Assembly: GCF_900095025.1 (NCBI RefSeq)
Contig: NZ_FMBK01000004.1
Coordinates: 62,001 to 126,000 of the forward strand
DNA length: 64,000 nucleotides
From: Acinetobacter albensis
GTDB taxonomy: Bacteria; Pseudomonadota; Gammaproteobacteria; Pseudomonadales; Moraxellaceae
Reading direction: 5' to 3'
The notes below the pieces were generated by a model. That model was given only the letters and a program-made list of their open reading frames with translations. It had not been told where the DNA came from and made no database searches. The position numbers and the translations under genes were made by a program. Shown one piece after another: positions 18,264-27,793 of the stretch. Numbering within the stretch: the first letter of the stretch is position 1; each line of letters begins with the position of its first letter.

Positions 18264-18866
18264 GTGCCTATAGCGTTTGTTGCAACATCAAGATTACCCA
18301 CTGCTTTTGGTGAATTTAAAATTACAGTTTTTCAAGACCCAGAAACTGGCGAAGAACATGTCGCGCTTTCTAAGGGTTTAGATACTCCGCCTACAGGTCC
18401 TGTATTGGTTCGTATTCATTCTGAATGCTTAACCGGTGATGCCTTTGCTTCACTCAAATGTGATTGTGGTCCTCAGTTACAAGCCACACAAAAAATCATC
18501 AATGAATTTGGTCAAGGCGTTATTTTGTATTTACGTCAAGAAGGCCGGGGCATTGGTCTCACCAATAAAATTCGGGCCTATGCTTTACAAGATCAAGGAC
18601 ACGATACAGTTGATGCCAACCTCATGTTAAATTTGCCTGCAGACGCACGCAGTTATGATATGTGTACGATTATGTTGGAACATTTAAAAGTCAAACAAGT
18701 CAAATTAATCACCAATAATCCATCCAAAATTGAAGCATTAAAACAACTGGATATTGATGTGGTCGACCGTGTACCGCTGACTGTGGGTTTAAATCCATTG
18801 AATGCCGATTATTTAAAAACCAAACATGAACGCATGTCGCACATGTATAAACAAGATGATTTTTAA
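18264..18866 (+). CDS. ribA: GTP cyclohydrolase II
   Basis: RibA opens the imidazole ring of GTP to start riboflavin synthesis. The 200-residue protein has the zinc site C-x10-C-x-C ([16 protein letters not shown]), the catalytic region [24 protein letters not shown], and the C-terminal [10 protein letters not shown] loop. It stands alone, without the RibB domain found in fused RibBA proteins. The start is GTG at 18264, since no in-frame ATG gives the conserved N-terminus. Identification is firm. Confidence 0.96.
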   Translation: MPIAFVATSRLPTAFGEFKITVFQDPETGEEHVALSKGLDTPPTGPVLVRIHSECLTGDAFASLKCDCGPQLQATQKIINEFGQGVILYLRQEGRGIGLTNKIRAYALQDQGHDTVDANLMLNLPADARSYDMCTIMLEHLKVKQVKLITNNPSKIEALKQLDIDVVDRVPLTVGLNPLNADYLKTKHERMSHMYKQDDF

Positions 18867-18993
18867 TTGATCCATTATTTTATTGATGCATTTAGCAAAG
18901 GATTTTAACAAGACAGCGTAAAATCCCTTACTTTTTTTATGACTTTATGTTTTGATGGTTTGAGTCCTTAAAATTGTGCTATAGAGGCTATCT

Positions 18994-19935
18994 ATGCAGA
19001 ACCCAAATTCAACTGATATTCAACGCGTTCGCGAATTTCTCTTCGATTTACAGTCACGTATTTGTTCCGCTTTAGAACAACAAGAATTACAGAGCAACAG
19101 TACTGCTCAGTTTGAAATTGATGACTGGCAACGTCCTGAAGGCGGTGGTGGTCGTTCACGTGTTTTACAAAACGGCGCTGTCATTGAAAAAGGTGGTGTG
19201 ATGTTTTCTCACATTAATATTTCAAAGTTGCCAACCTCTGCTACAGAACGACATCCCCAAATAGCAGGGGCAAAAGCACAAGCGATGGGTGTGTCTTTGG
19301 TGATTCATCCTAGAAACCCACATATTCCGACATCCCATGCCAATGTCCGTTTATTTGTTGCAGAACCAGAAGGTCAAGAGCCTATTTGGTGGTTTGGTGG
19401 TGGTTTTGACTTAACCCCTTTTTATGCCGATGATGCTGATGTTTTATCTTGGCATCAAAAAGCTCACGATCTTTGTGAACCTTTTGGCGAAAATGTGTAT
19501 TCAGAACATAAAAAATGGTGTGATGATTATTTTTATTTAAAGCATCGTGATGAGCAGCGCGGTGTGGGCGGTTTATTTTTTGATGACTTAAATCAGTGGG
19601 ATTTTGAAACCTGTTTTAACTATATACAAGCTGTAGGTAATGGCTATTTAGAAGCCATTTTACCGATTTTTCAACGCCATCAAAATCAAACCTATACTCA
19701 AGCACAGCGTGACTTCCAGCTATATCGCCGTGGACGTTATGTCGAATATAATTTGGTTTATGATCGAGGGACTTTGTTTGGCTTACAAACAGGTGGACGT
19801 ATTGAATCTATTTTAGTCAGTATGCCACCGCTTGCGGCTTGGTCATATCGACCTGCGTGGCATCAAGATTCCGCCGAAAAACGTTTAGTCGATGACTATT
19901 TAAAACCGCGTGATTGGTTAAATGAACTCAAGTAA
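18994..19935 (+). CDS. hemF: Oxygen-dependent coproporphyrinogen-III oxidase
   Basis: HemF decarboxylates coproporphyrinogen III to protoporphyrinogen IX with O2 in haem synthesis. Conserved blocks are present: [36 protein letters not shown] and [15 protein letters not shown] followed by LFGLQTGGR. The 313-residue length is normal. AGAGG precedes the ATG at 18994 at good spacing. aroE follows about 700 bases later, an order often seen in gammaproteobacteria. A HemW-type radical SAM protein is encoded at 24.2-25.3 kb. Confidence 0.97.
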   Translation: MQNPNSTDIQRVREFLFDLQSRICSALEQQELQSNSTAQFEIDDWQRPEGGGGRSRVLQNGAVIEKGGVMFSHINISKLPTSATERHPQIAGAKAQAMGVSLVIHPRNPHIPTSHANVRLFVAEPEGQEPIWWFGGGFDLTPFYADDADVLSWHQKAHDLCEPFGENVYSEHKKWCDDYFYLKHRDEQRGVGGLFFDDLNQWDFETCFNYIQAVGNGYLEAILPIFQRHQNQTYTQAQRDFQLYRRGRYVEYNLVYDRGTLFGLQTGGRIESILVSMPPLAAWSYRPAWHQDSAEKRLVDDYLKPRDWLNELK

Positions 19936-20275
19936 GCAGTTTAAAATAAATAACTTTTAAATGGGTTATTTTCAAGCATTTAGTTAGATCCTAAACTTCC
20001 CTTTTTCACTAGATGACAAAGGGATATAAATTGGATACTTCTTTTATTTTCGTTTGATTATCATTTTTAATCGCTCAAATAACAACCTGATCAAGCTATT
20101 CTCTCTTTATTTTTGTTGGTTTTTGCTATTGCCATATACGGAACCGACATATTTTCTTACAGCACTACACTCTTTAAATTTTATAAAATCGTTTAAACTG
20201 CCTGACACGATTGTTCCCCTGCCCGAATTTAAAACATGCATAAATTAAAAAACACCATGTTTTATGGAGCCTGTA
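19936..20275. other. Non-coding region between hemF and a small membrane-protein gene
   Basis: It begins with a weak inverted repeat (AAATAAC against GTTATTT near 19948-19973) that may end hemF transcripts. An open frame at 20054-20248 starts only at TTG and has no ribosome site, so I do not call it. The right end carries TGGAGC, the ribosome site for the next gene. Confidence 0.5.
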
Positions 20276-20482
20276 ATGCTAAATAAAATATTGAATCATA
20301 AAGTTTTTTTATTCTGGTCTATTCTGATCATGATCCTTTGCTCAATCACCATTACTTTGTCATCTGAAAATACACTCTCAGATAGCTTATCGATTACGTT
20401 CAGTATTTTCGCAAGTTTTGCCTTATTTTTTACCTCTGTTGTACTTTTAGAAGAAATGGTTCACGAAATCTGTAATCCTTAA
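20276..20482 (+). CDS. Small hypothetical membrane protein (68 residues)
   Basis: I do not recognise a family. The predicted peptide has two hydrophobic stretches: one after the start (about residues 10-28, FLFWSILIMILCSITITL) and one near residues 40-60 (SITFSIFASFALFFTSVVL). They are joined by a short polar Ser-rich loop, followed by an acidic tail EEMVHEICNP. A GGAG site lies at proper spacing before ATG 20276. It lies between hemF and aroE with no evident partner. A two-helix inner-membrane protein is the most that can be said, and it could be a chance frame. Confidence 0.55.
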   Translation: MLNKILNHKVFLFWSILIMILCSITITLSSENTLSDSLSITFSIFASFALFFTSVVLLEEMVHEICNP

Positions 20483-20634
20483 AGATCTGCCATTCACTCT
20501 CTACATGTTTACTTCACTATTGAAATTTAAAACCGAGCACGCTTTTATTAGGGCCTGTTCTGCTTTATTCTGACTTTAGCCGCGTTTAAAAATCACGTAT
20601 ATTGATGACCATTTCCGCCTCTGGATATTCTGAA

Positions 20635-21423
20635 ATGAGCAAACAATTTGCAGTGATTGGGCATCCTATCGAACAATCACGCTCACCTGAACTTCATCAA
20701 GCCTTTGCCCAAAAAACAGGAATTGAGCTGAATTACACCAAACGCCTTGCGCCACTTGATGGTTTTGAAGCCAGCATGAAGGCTTTTTTTGCTGCAGGTG
20801 GAGCAGGCATGAATGTAACCATTCCTTTTAAAGAACAAGCCTTTGCTGAATGTCATGTTTTAACTGAACGTGCTCAAATCGCCAAAGCAGTCAACACCTT
20901 ATGGATGCAAGATGGACAACTTTACGGTGACAATACAGATGGTCAAGGCTTGGTCGATGCTATTCAAGCCTTAGATTGGATACTGGAGAATACCAGTATT
21001 TTAATCATTGGTGCTGGAGGTGCAACACGCGGGGTCATTTATCCACTGGTTCAAGCTGGGGTCAGAAACATTGTCATTGCCAATCGAACTCTGGCACGTG
21101 CAGAACAATTGGTGGCCGATTTAAGAGAAAAAGTGCCAGAAGCGAGTCTCGCTGCAATTTCTTTAAATGATTTGAAGGGTAATTTTGATTTAGTGATTAA
21201 TGCTACTTCTGCCAGTTTAAGCGGCGATGCTTTAATTTTACCTGAGAACTTACATTTCAAATATGCCTATGAAATGGCCTATGGCAAACCATCTAGCTTT
21301 TTGGATCAAGCTAAAAGTCGTGGCATTCCAACCTCGGAAGGTTATGGAATGTTAGTCGGACAAGCGATTGAGGCTTTTTATATTTGGAATGGCCTTAAAC
21401 CGTCTTTAAAAGATTTTTTATAA
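20635..21423 (+). CDS. aroE: Shikimate 5-dehydrogenase
   Basis: AroE reduces 3-dehydroshikimate with NADPH in aromatic amino acid synthesis. The substrate-binding start is FAVIGHPIEQSRSP. The catalytic lysine lies in MNVTIPFKEQAF and the catalytic aspartate in DNTDGQGLV. The NADPH site has GAGGATRGV and NRTLARAEQL. I use the ATG at 20635 (262 residues, MSKQFAVIG), which matches the family start. An in-frame ATG at 20602 would add 11 unconserved residues. Identification is firm. Confidence 0.95.
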   Translation: MSKQFAVIGHPIEQSRSPELHQAFAQKTGIELNYTKRLAPLDGFEASMKAFFAAGGAGMNVTIPFKEQAFAECHVLTERAQIAKAVNTLWMQDGQLYGDNTDGQGLVDAIQALDWILENTSILIIGAGGATRGVIYPLVQAGVRNIVIANRTLARAEQLVADLREKVPEASLAAISLNDLKGNFDLVINATSASLSGDALILPENLHFKYAYEMAYGKPSSFLDQAKSRGIPTSEGYGMLVGQAIEAFYIWNGLKPSLKDFL

Positions 21424-21438
21424 TTATAAGCTTTAAGT

Positions 21439-21478
21439 AAAAGGAACTTCATATGAAGCTCCTTTAAATCCTTATATT
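21439..21478 (+). terminator. Probable terminator of aroE
   Basis: AAGGAACTTC, loop ATAT, GAAGCTCCTT forms a nearly perfect hairpin (one G-U type pair) about 17 bases after the aroE stop. A T-rich tract follows, beginning about ten bases later. Confidence 0.6.
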
Positions 21479-22028
21479 TTTTTTAAGTCGCACGTATACA
21501 AAAATTATTGATTTTAAACTCTACATATTTTTATTTAATCTCGCATTCCCTATTCAACCAACACCCTCTAGATAAATTCCATCAATTTTTTAAATATTTT
21601 AATCCCTGATTTTTCAGGAAAATCTGCTTTTTATGTAATAATTTACTTTAAAAATGCATAAATAAAATACCTTAACCCATCCTATAGTTAAGCATGATTA
21701 AATTTTTGGTTGGATTTAATGACAAGTTTTAGCTGATTGACGAGCTTCAAACCAAACCGATACAAAGTTAAACCGTTTATTTGCCTAATTTTTTTCTAAA
21801 TGCCTTATATTATTGAGACTTAACGCTTAATCAATTCACATTATGGTTCAAAAATTTTCAACCGACTAAAGTCAAAAAAATATTTTTAGAAAGCCTATAC
21901 AATTATTGTGATTCGCTTTTCTGACATTTTTATAAGGCATCATCATCAATGTATTTTAATGAACAATGTGAATAATTAAATCATCGATTTAGATAATCCA
22001 AAACTATTTCTACATTAGGATTAATTTT
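21479..22028. other. Long A+T-rich leader region upstream of the acyl-CoA dehydrogenase
   Basis: About 550 non-coding bases. A possible promoter is TTGACG at 21737-21742 with TACAAA 18 bases downstream. AGGA precedes the next start. I see no fatty-acid repressor operator that I can name and no RNA gene. Confidence 0.4.
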
Positions 22029-23852
22029 ATGCCAGCTTATAAAACACCATTACGTGACATTCGCTTTTTAATGAATGAAGTCTTTGACTATCCTGCCCAC
22101 TACAAAACGTTATCTAACGGTGAGTCTGCTGATGCCGATACTGTAGATATGATTTTGGAAGGCGCAGCAGATTTTTGTGAAAATGTGCTTTCTCCGATAA
22201 ATCAATCAGGTGATGAAGAAGGTTGTCATTTTGAAAATGGCGTAGTCACTACACCAAAAGGTTTTAAAGAAGCGTATAAACAGTTTGTAGAAGGTGGATG
22301 GCAAGGTTTGTCTTATCCAGAAGAGTTTGGTGGTCAAGGTTTACCGATGTCACTTAACTTGGTTAAATCTGAAATGATGGGAACAGCCAACTGGTCATTT
22401 ACCATGTATCCAGGTTTGAGTATGGGTTGTATGAATACCATCATGCAATTTGGTACAGATGAACAAAAAAATACTTATATGCCACATTTAACCGCAGGTA
22501 CTTGGTCAGGCACCATGTGTTTGACTGAGCCACAATGTGGTACAGACTTGGGACAAGTTAAATCTAAAGCTGAACCGCAAGCGGATGGAACCTATAAAAT
22601 CACAGGTACAAAAATCTTTATTTCTGCAGGTGAACATGACCTGACTGAAAATATTATCCATATTGTTCTAGCTCGTCTTCCAGACGCACCTGCAGGAACA
22701 CGCGGTATTTCGCTGTTCATTGTACCAAAGTTCCTTCCAACTGCAGATGGCGGTGTGGGTGAGCGTAATCCAGTGAGCTGTGGCTCAATTGAACATAAAA
22801 TGGGTATCCGTGCGTCTGCGACGGCTGTTCTCAACTTTGATGCTGCTACAGGTTACTTGATTGGTGAAGTTAACAAAGGTCTACATGCCATGTTTACCTT
22901 CATGAATACCGCACGTATTGGCACCGCGGTACAAGGAATAGCACACGCAGAATTGGCATTCCAAGGTTCTTTACCTTATGCTAAAGAGCGTATGTCTATG
23001 CGTGCTTTATCAGGTAAAAAAGATCCTGAACAAGTTGCAGATGCCATTATTCATCATGCTGACGTACGTCGTATGTTATTGACTCAAAAAGCGATTGCTG
23101 AAGGTGGTCGTGCCATGATTTATCATGCAGCACAACTTGCAGATAAAATGGCGGATGCCTTATCTCAGGGTGACCAAGCCAAATTTGAAGATTACGATGA
23201 TAAACTTGGTTTTTACACGCCAATTTTAAAAGGTTTCTTAACTGAGTTAGGTTTAGAAGCTGCAAATCACGGCATGCAAGTATTCGGTGGCCATGGTTAT
23301 ATTAAAGAACATGGTATGGAACAAATTGCACGTGATGCACGTATTGCAACCTTATATGAAGGTACGACGGGTGTCCAAGCTTTAGATTTAATTGGGCGTA
23401 AAGTACTGCTTTCATCTAAAGGTAAAGTGGTTCGTGACTATACGGCTGAAATTTTAAGATTCTGTGCGCAACATGCTACCAACAAATATATGCGCCGTTT
23501 TGCATGGGATTTAACCAAAATCTGTGCCCAATGGAATGCGTTAACTGTTCGAATTATGCTTGCAGCTCGTAAAGACCGTGACATCGTATCTTCTGCATCT
23601 GTTGATTTCTTAATGTTCTCAGGCTATGCAATGATGGCATTTTACTGGGCACAGCAAGCAGCCGTTGCTTCTGAAAAATTAGCCTCTGGCACCGGTGCAG
23701 AAACGCCTGAGTTCTACAAAGCAAAAATTAAAGTGGCAGATTTTTATTTTGAGCGTTTACTACCGCGCTCACAAGGTCATGCAGAATCCATGGTTAATCC
23801 ATCTCGTACCATGATGTCACTTGATGCAGAACATTTCAGTTTCGATTATTAA
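22029..23852 (+). CDS. Acyl-CoA dehydrogenase (DmdC-like large type with C-terminal extension)
   Basis: A 607-residue FAD-dependent acyl-CoA dehydrogenase. The N-terminus MPAYKTPLRDIRFLMNEVF is typical of the large family that includes DmdC (3-methylmercaptopropionyl-CoA dehydrogenase) and many fatty-acid enzymes. The FAD/substrate stretch MCLTEPQCGTDLG, FGGHGYIKEHGMEQ and the catalytic glutamate region ATLYEGTTGVQALDLIGRK are clear. A C-terminal helical domain of about 120 residues follows. The specific substrate cannot be read; short to long acyl-CoA beta-oxidation is likely. It is monocistronic with a strong terminator. Confidence 0.93.
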   Translation: MPAYKTPLRDIRFLMNEVFDYPAHYKTLSNGESADADTVDMILEGAADFCENVLSPINQSGDEEGCHFENGVVTTPKGFKEAYKQFVEGGWQGLSYPEEFGGQGLPMSLNLVKSEMMGTANWSFTMYPGLSMGCMNTIMQFGTDEQKNTYMPHLTAGTWSGTMCLTEPQCGTDLGQVKSKAEPQADGTYKITGTKIFISAGEHDLTENIIHIVLARLPDAPAGTRGISLFIVPKFLPTADGGVGERNPVSCGSIEHKMGIRASATAVLNFDAATGYLIGEVNKGLHAMFTFMNTARIGTAVQGIAHAELAFQGSLPYAKERMSMRALSGKKDPEQVADAIIHHADVRRMLLTQKAIAEGGRAMIYHAAQLADKMADALSQGDQAKFEDYDDKLGFYTPILKGFLTELGLEAANHGMQVFGGHGYIKEHGMEQIARDARIATLYEGTTGVQALDLIGRKVLLSSKGKVVRDYTAEILRFCAQHATNKYMRRFAWDLTKICAQWNALTVRIMLAARKDRDIVSSASVDFLMFSGYAMMAFYWAQQAAVASEKLASGTGAETPEFYKAKIKVADFYFERLLPRSQGHAESMVNPSRTMMSLDAEHFSFDY

Positions 23853-23867
23853 TGTATAAATAGATAT

Positions 23868-23898
23868 AAAAAAAGAGCGCTTCGGCGCTCTTTTTTTA
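23868..23898 (+). terminator. Intrinsic terminator of the acyl-CoA dehydrogenase gene
   Basis: GAGCGC, tetraloop TTCG, GCGCTC followed by a T-run, directly after the stop codon. The left flank is A-rich, so it may work in both directions. Confidence 0.95.
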
Positions 23899-23913
23899 AT
23901 TTAATCGATTAAC

Positions 23914-24050
23914 TCACACTGGTTTTATCTTAATTGCATGAAACTCAATATTTCCATAATCATCAGGCCGCCCACCGAATGATTTTTTCTCATATTCGGA
24001 CTAAACACATCTTCATCACCAAAGATCTGTTCAAAAATTCAAATCATTTT
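23914..24050 (-). pseudogene. Decayed coding remnant (3' end of an unknown gene)
   Basis: On the minus strand the frame ending at the TGA 23914-23916 reads SEYEKKSFGGRPDDYG then NIEFHAIKIKPV before the stop. That is convincing as a protein C-terminus. It is broken upstream by TAG near 24001. A neighbouring frame just upstream reads FEQIFGDEDVFSP, as if the two were once joined by a single frame. The 341-base gap between the dehydrogenase terminator and hemW otherwise has no gene. I do not recognise the family. It could be chance, but the composition looks coding. Confidence 0.35.
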
Positions 24051-24193
24051 TAGCAGGGCAAAGTCGTTTAGTTTTGAATAAATCGTACTAAAACGGATAT
24101 ACCGAAATTGTGGTACATAAGTGCCAGCTTGAAGTCACTCGAAAATAACTTTACTTTTAAGGATACAGCAGCATTTTCAATGTCTATTCTTTC

Positions 24194-25348
24194 TTATAAA
24201 AAATGATCCAATACCGAATTTAAAAATATATGTCCTTGCTCAGTACATGAAATTCGAGCTTTATCTTCAACCATCAACTTTCGTGAACGTAAAGAATTTA
24301 AAAGTTCGTCCAAGCGATCTAAACTTAAACCCGTTCGTTCTGCGTATAATTGTGCATCAACTCCTTGGTTTAAACGCAGTGCATTCATCATAAATTCAAA
24401 TGGCATCTCATCAGCTTCAATTCGTTTAAACTGTATATGTTCTGCTGGAACTTTGGCTAAATAGTCTTTTGGTAAACGGGTTTTCTGAAAACGATACACA
24501 CCATCAGGCTGTGTCACTTTCCCATGTGCCCCTGCCCCAATCGCTAAATAATCGCCAAACTGCCAGTAATTTAAATTGTGCGCAGAGGGCTTTTCTTTAC
24601 GCCAAGCTGACACTTCATAATTAACAAAACCATGGGCCTTTAAATACGCTTCACCCTGAATTTGGATCTCTTCTAGAATATCATCAGTCGGCAAAATTGG
24701 TTGAGTCCGGAAAAAAACAGTATTCGGTTCAATGGTCAATTGATACCAAGACACGTGCGTCGCGCCATGTTCAACTGCCATTTTTAAATCGTACAATGCT
24801 TGCTCTTCACTCTGTTCAGGTAAGCCATGCATTAAATCGACGTTGATTCGCTTAAAACCGGCCTCACGCGCCAAATGAATTGCAGACACAGCATCCTGAT
24901 TACTATGAATACGACCTAACTTTTGCAAATGCTCCGTATTAAAACTTTGCACACCAATCGACAAACGATTAATACCTGCCGCAAGATAGCCTGCAAAAGG
25001 ATCATGCTCCACAGTTCCCGGATTAGCTTCTAGGGTAATTTCACAGTCATTTTCAAAAGCAATCATGTTTTTAAGTTGGTTAAATAACCACACATAACCT
25101 TTGGCTGAAATTAAAGACGGCGTACCACCACCAATAAATACACTGTGAATCTGGCGACCTTGAGCGAAATCCACTTGAGTCTTAAAATCTGCAACCAAAG
25201 CCTGTAAATACTCGTGTTCTAATTCTAAAGATAATTTTCCATCTGGTACTGCATGCGAATTAAAGTCGCAATACGGACATTTACGCACACACCACGGCAT
25301 ATGAATATATAAAGATAAAGGAACAAGTGCAGGATTCAATTCAGCCAA
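24194..25348 (-). CDS. hemW: Radical SAM protein HemW (HemN-like)
   Basis: HemW proteins resemble oxygen-independent coproporphyrinogen oxidase but act as haem chaperones or transferases. The radical SAM cluster motif CVRKCPYCDF (CxxxCxxC) is near residue 21, followed by GGGTPSLI and the HemN C-terminal domain. The protein is 384 residues and lacks the longer N-terminal extension of true HemN. The conserved N-terminus begins at a TTG codon (25348), and no ATG is available before the cysteine motif except the Met of HMPW. Start is therefore moderately certain; family is firm. Confidence 0.92.
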   Translation of the reverse strand: MAELNPALVPLSLYIHMPWCVRKCPYCDFNSHAVPDGKLSLELEHEYLQALVADFKTQVDFAQGRQIHSVFIGGGTPSLISAKGYVWLFNQLKNMIAFENDCEITLEANPGTVEHDPFAGYLAAGINRLSIGVQSFNTEHLQKLGRIHSNQDAVSAIHLAREAGFKRINVDLMHGLPEQSEEQALYDLKMAVEHGATHVSWYQLTIEPNTVFFRTQPILPTDDILEEIQIQGEAYLKAHGFVNYEVSAWRKEKPSAHNLNYWQFGDYLAIGAGAHGKVTQPDGVYRFQKTRLPKDYLAKVPAEHIQFKRIEADEMPFEFMMNALRLNQGVDAQLYAERTGLSLDRLDELLNSLRSRKLMVEDKARISCTEQGHIFLNSVLDHFL

Positions 25349-25472
25349 GGAATAAGCTCAAAATAACAAGGAAACAGGAAATATATTTTAACATGACTGC
25401 ATCAAGACACTAAGGAATACTCATTGTTATTGTTTTAGACTAAGAAAAATCCAACAAGAATAATGGCTTAAT

Positions 25473-25934
25473 ATGATGAAAATTTCTAGTCAACTTCTCT
25501 TCTTCTTGCCTCTTGCGATGGGTATTGGGATTGCCATGAGCTTGCAAAATGCTTTAAATACACAATTGAGAGAATATTTACATTCTCCACTGCAAGCTGC
25601 CCTTTTATCCTTTTTGGTCGGTACAATAGTACTTGCCCTACTGGTGTTTTTTCAATCCGTAGAAAAGCCCACTTTAAATACCCTCATTCAAATTCCTTGG
25701 TTTTTGTGGCTGGGTGGTTTTTTAGGGGTGTATGCCATTAGTTTAAGTATTTATGCTGTACCTAAACTTGGTTTTCTGACCCTAACGGGTGTGGTTATTT
25801 TTGGTCAAATTTCGATGTCAATGTTACTCGATCATTTTGGTTGGTTTGGCACTGAAAAAACACCGATTCACTGGCAACGTCTTTTAGGAAGTATCGTGAT
25901 TTTTATTGGAGTATTTTTAACTCTGCAACGCTAA
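25473..25934 (+). CDS. DMT superfamily (DUF606/YdcZ-like) membrane protein
   Basis: A 153-residue integral membrane protein with about five hydrophobic helices (for example SQLLFFLPLAMGIGIAMSLQ, then QAALLSFLVGTIVLALLVFF). The helix pattern and the motif GALNTQL-like NALNTQLREYL fit the YdcZ/DUF606 branch of the drug/metabolite transporters. These proteins usually act as pairs or dimers; only one copy is here. Two adjacent ATGs start it (25473 and 25476). The AbeM-like gene follows after 38 bases, so the two may be cotranscribed. Substrate unknown. Confidence 0.8.
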   Translation: MMKISSQLLFFLPLAMGIGIAMSLQNALNTQLREYLHSPLQAALLSFLVGTIVLALLVFFQSVEKPTLNTLIQIPWFLWLGGFLGVYAISLSIYAVPKLGFLTLTGVVIFGQISMSMLLDHFGWFGTEKTPIHWQRLLGSIVIFIGVFLTLQR

Positions 25935-25972
25935 ATATCACGACCTTTATTCATTCATAATGAGAATTTTTT

Positions 25973-27334
25973 GTGTCTAATGTCACTGCTTTAACGACAA
26001 CCCATCGCTTTGAATTAAAAAAACTCTTTCATCTGATGATTCCTATTTTGGTGACACAGTTTTCCCAAGCAGGTTTGGGTTTAATTGATACCATTATGGC
26101 GGGACACCTTTCTCCAACTGATCTGGCTGCAATTGCAGTCGGTGTTGGGCTATGGATTCCCATCATGTTGTTATTTAGTGGCATCATGATTGCAACCACA
26201 CCCTTAGTGGCTGAAGCAAATGGTGCGCGTACTCCTGAAAAAATTGCGACTATTGTGCGTCAATCCCTGTGGGTGGCTTTTATTTTAGGCGTAATTGCAG
26301 GTCTAATTTTACAAGTCATGCCTTTTTTATTGCCTATTTTAGGCGTGCCCGCAGCCTTATTGCCGAAATCTAGCTTATTTTTACATGCAATTGGTTTCGG
26401 TATGCCTGCAGTGACGATGTATGCTGCATTAAGAGGTTATTCCGAAGCATTGGGCTATCCAAGACCTGTGACTGCCATAAGTCTGGCTGCACTACTGGTG
26501 TTGATTCCACTGAACTTTATTTTTATGTATGGCTGGGGTCCGATTCCTGAGCTGGGAAGTGCAGGTTGTGGCTTTGCCACCGCCATTTTACAATGGATTA
26601 TGCTTTTGGTTTTAGCCACATATATCTTTAAAGGCAAAGCATATCGTAAAACCCAAGTTTTTGCGGCATGGGAAAAAATTGATTTATATTGGGTGAAACG
26701 GATTTTACAATTAGGTCTACCGATTGGTTTGGCCATATTTTTTGAAGTCAGTATTTTTAGTACTGCAGCAATTGTGTTGAGTCCTCTGGGTGAAACTTTA
26801 GTGGCTGCCCATCAAATTGCCATTTCAGTCACATCGCAACTGTTTATGATTCCAATGTCACTGGCCATTGCACTGACTATTCGTACTGGCACCTATTATG
26901 GCGAACAAAACTGGCAGGCCATGCGAAAAGTTCAATTTTTAGGTTTAATGACAGGCACAGTTTTCGCTTTAATGACTATGGCTCTAATGTGGCTGTTCCG
27001 CGCAGAAATCGTATCGATTTATACCTCCGACGTTGAAGTCACACAAGTAGCGATGTATTTGATTTTATTTGCAATTGCTTATCAACTGATGGATGCTTGG
27101 CAAGTCAGTGCAGCAGGTTGTTTACGGGGTATGCAGGATACTAAAGGGCCCATGTGGATTACCATGCTTGCCTATTGGGTGATTGCTTTTCCAGTCGGAA
27201 TTTATCTAGCCCGCTTTACCGAAATGAAGGCAGCAGGTGTCTGGGTCGGCTTAATTGTGGGTTTAACAGTGGCCTGTATATTATTGCTTAGACGTTTATA
27301 TATGAATAACCAGCGCTTAATGCAGCATTCCTAA
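25973..27334 (+). CDS. abeM: MATE family multidrug efflux transporter (AbeM-like)
   Basis: A 453-residue, 12-helix cation-coupled multidrug exporter of the inner membrane. Long stretches match what I know of A. baumannii AbeM, for example GLIDTIMAGHLS, AIAVGVGLWIP, GIMIATTPLVAEA, GSAGCGFAT and QVSAAGCLRGMQDT. AbeM exports fluoroquinolones, dyes and aminoglycosides at low level and is present in the core genome. The start is GTG at 25973. Orthology is likely from these matches but was judged by memory, not by alignment. Confidence 0.9.
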   Translation: MSNVTALTTTHRFELKKLFHLMIPILVTQFSQAGLGLIDTIMAGHLSPTDLAAIAVGVGLWIPIMLLFSGIMIATTPLVAEANGARTPEKIATIVRQSLWVAFILGVIAGLILQVMPFLLPILGVPAALLPKSSLFLHAIGFGMPAVTMYAALRGYSEALGYPRPVTAISLAALLVLIPLNFIFMYGWGPIPELGSAGCGFATAILQWIMLLVLATYIFKGKAYRKTQVFAAWEKIDLYWVKRILQLGLPIGLAIFFEVSIFSTAAIVLSPLGETLVAAHQIAISVTSQLFMIPMSLAIALTIRTGTYYGEQNWQAMRKVQFLGLMTGTVFALMTMALMWLFRAEIVSIYTSDVEVTQVAMYLILFAIAYQLMDAWQVSAAGCLRGMQDTKGPMWITMLAYWVIAFPVGIYLARFTEMKAAGVWVGLIVGLTVACILLLRRLYMNNQRLMQHS

Positions 27335-27793
27335 GCCAATATAAACCTGTTAACGCGCTATTTATCTCTAAAATTAAGCATCATGTAGGCGGCAAAAATG
27401 CCGCTTTGGTACTGAAATTATCGAGCGTTTGTTTTAATACAACTCGTTTTTTTAGCCTTATCAAAATACAGGTGAATTTCATTCCTGTCATAAAATTCAT
27501 GTGCTACTGCTTTAAGAAATCAAATCGATGATTTAATCTGATTCATGAGTCTCTATTTATCTAACATTCAAGTTCAAAGTATTCAGTTTTCAGATGTAAA
27601 AATCATTTTATGCCTCACTCAAAACACATCACCTTAATCCTATAAAAAATAAAGTAGGTCTAGGTAAAATCCATGTTCATTCTGCTCAGAATATCCAGAC
27701 ACCAACAAAGCCTTAACATTTTAATATATGCAATTTAAGTTTTACCGCCTATGATCATTACACCCCATTTATGATGATCTCAAGGTATAGCGC
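27335..27793. other. Non-coding region between abeM and the aarF-like gene
   Basis: It holds one short hairpin (GCGGC, AAAAAT, GCCGC at about 27391-27406) without a good T-run, possibly ending abeM transcripts. The rest is A+T-rich with no open frame, RNA gene or repeat that I can support. Confidence 0.5.

Noticed and set aside
20054..20248. A 64-codon hydrophobic frame after hemF
   Set aside because: Only a TTG start is available, with no ribosome site, in an A+T-rich gap where such frames arise by chance.
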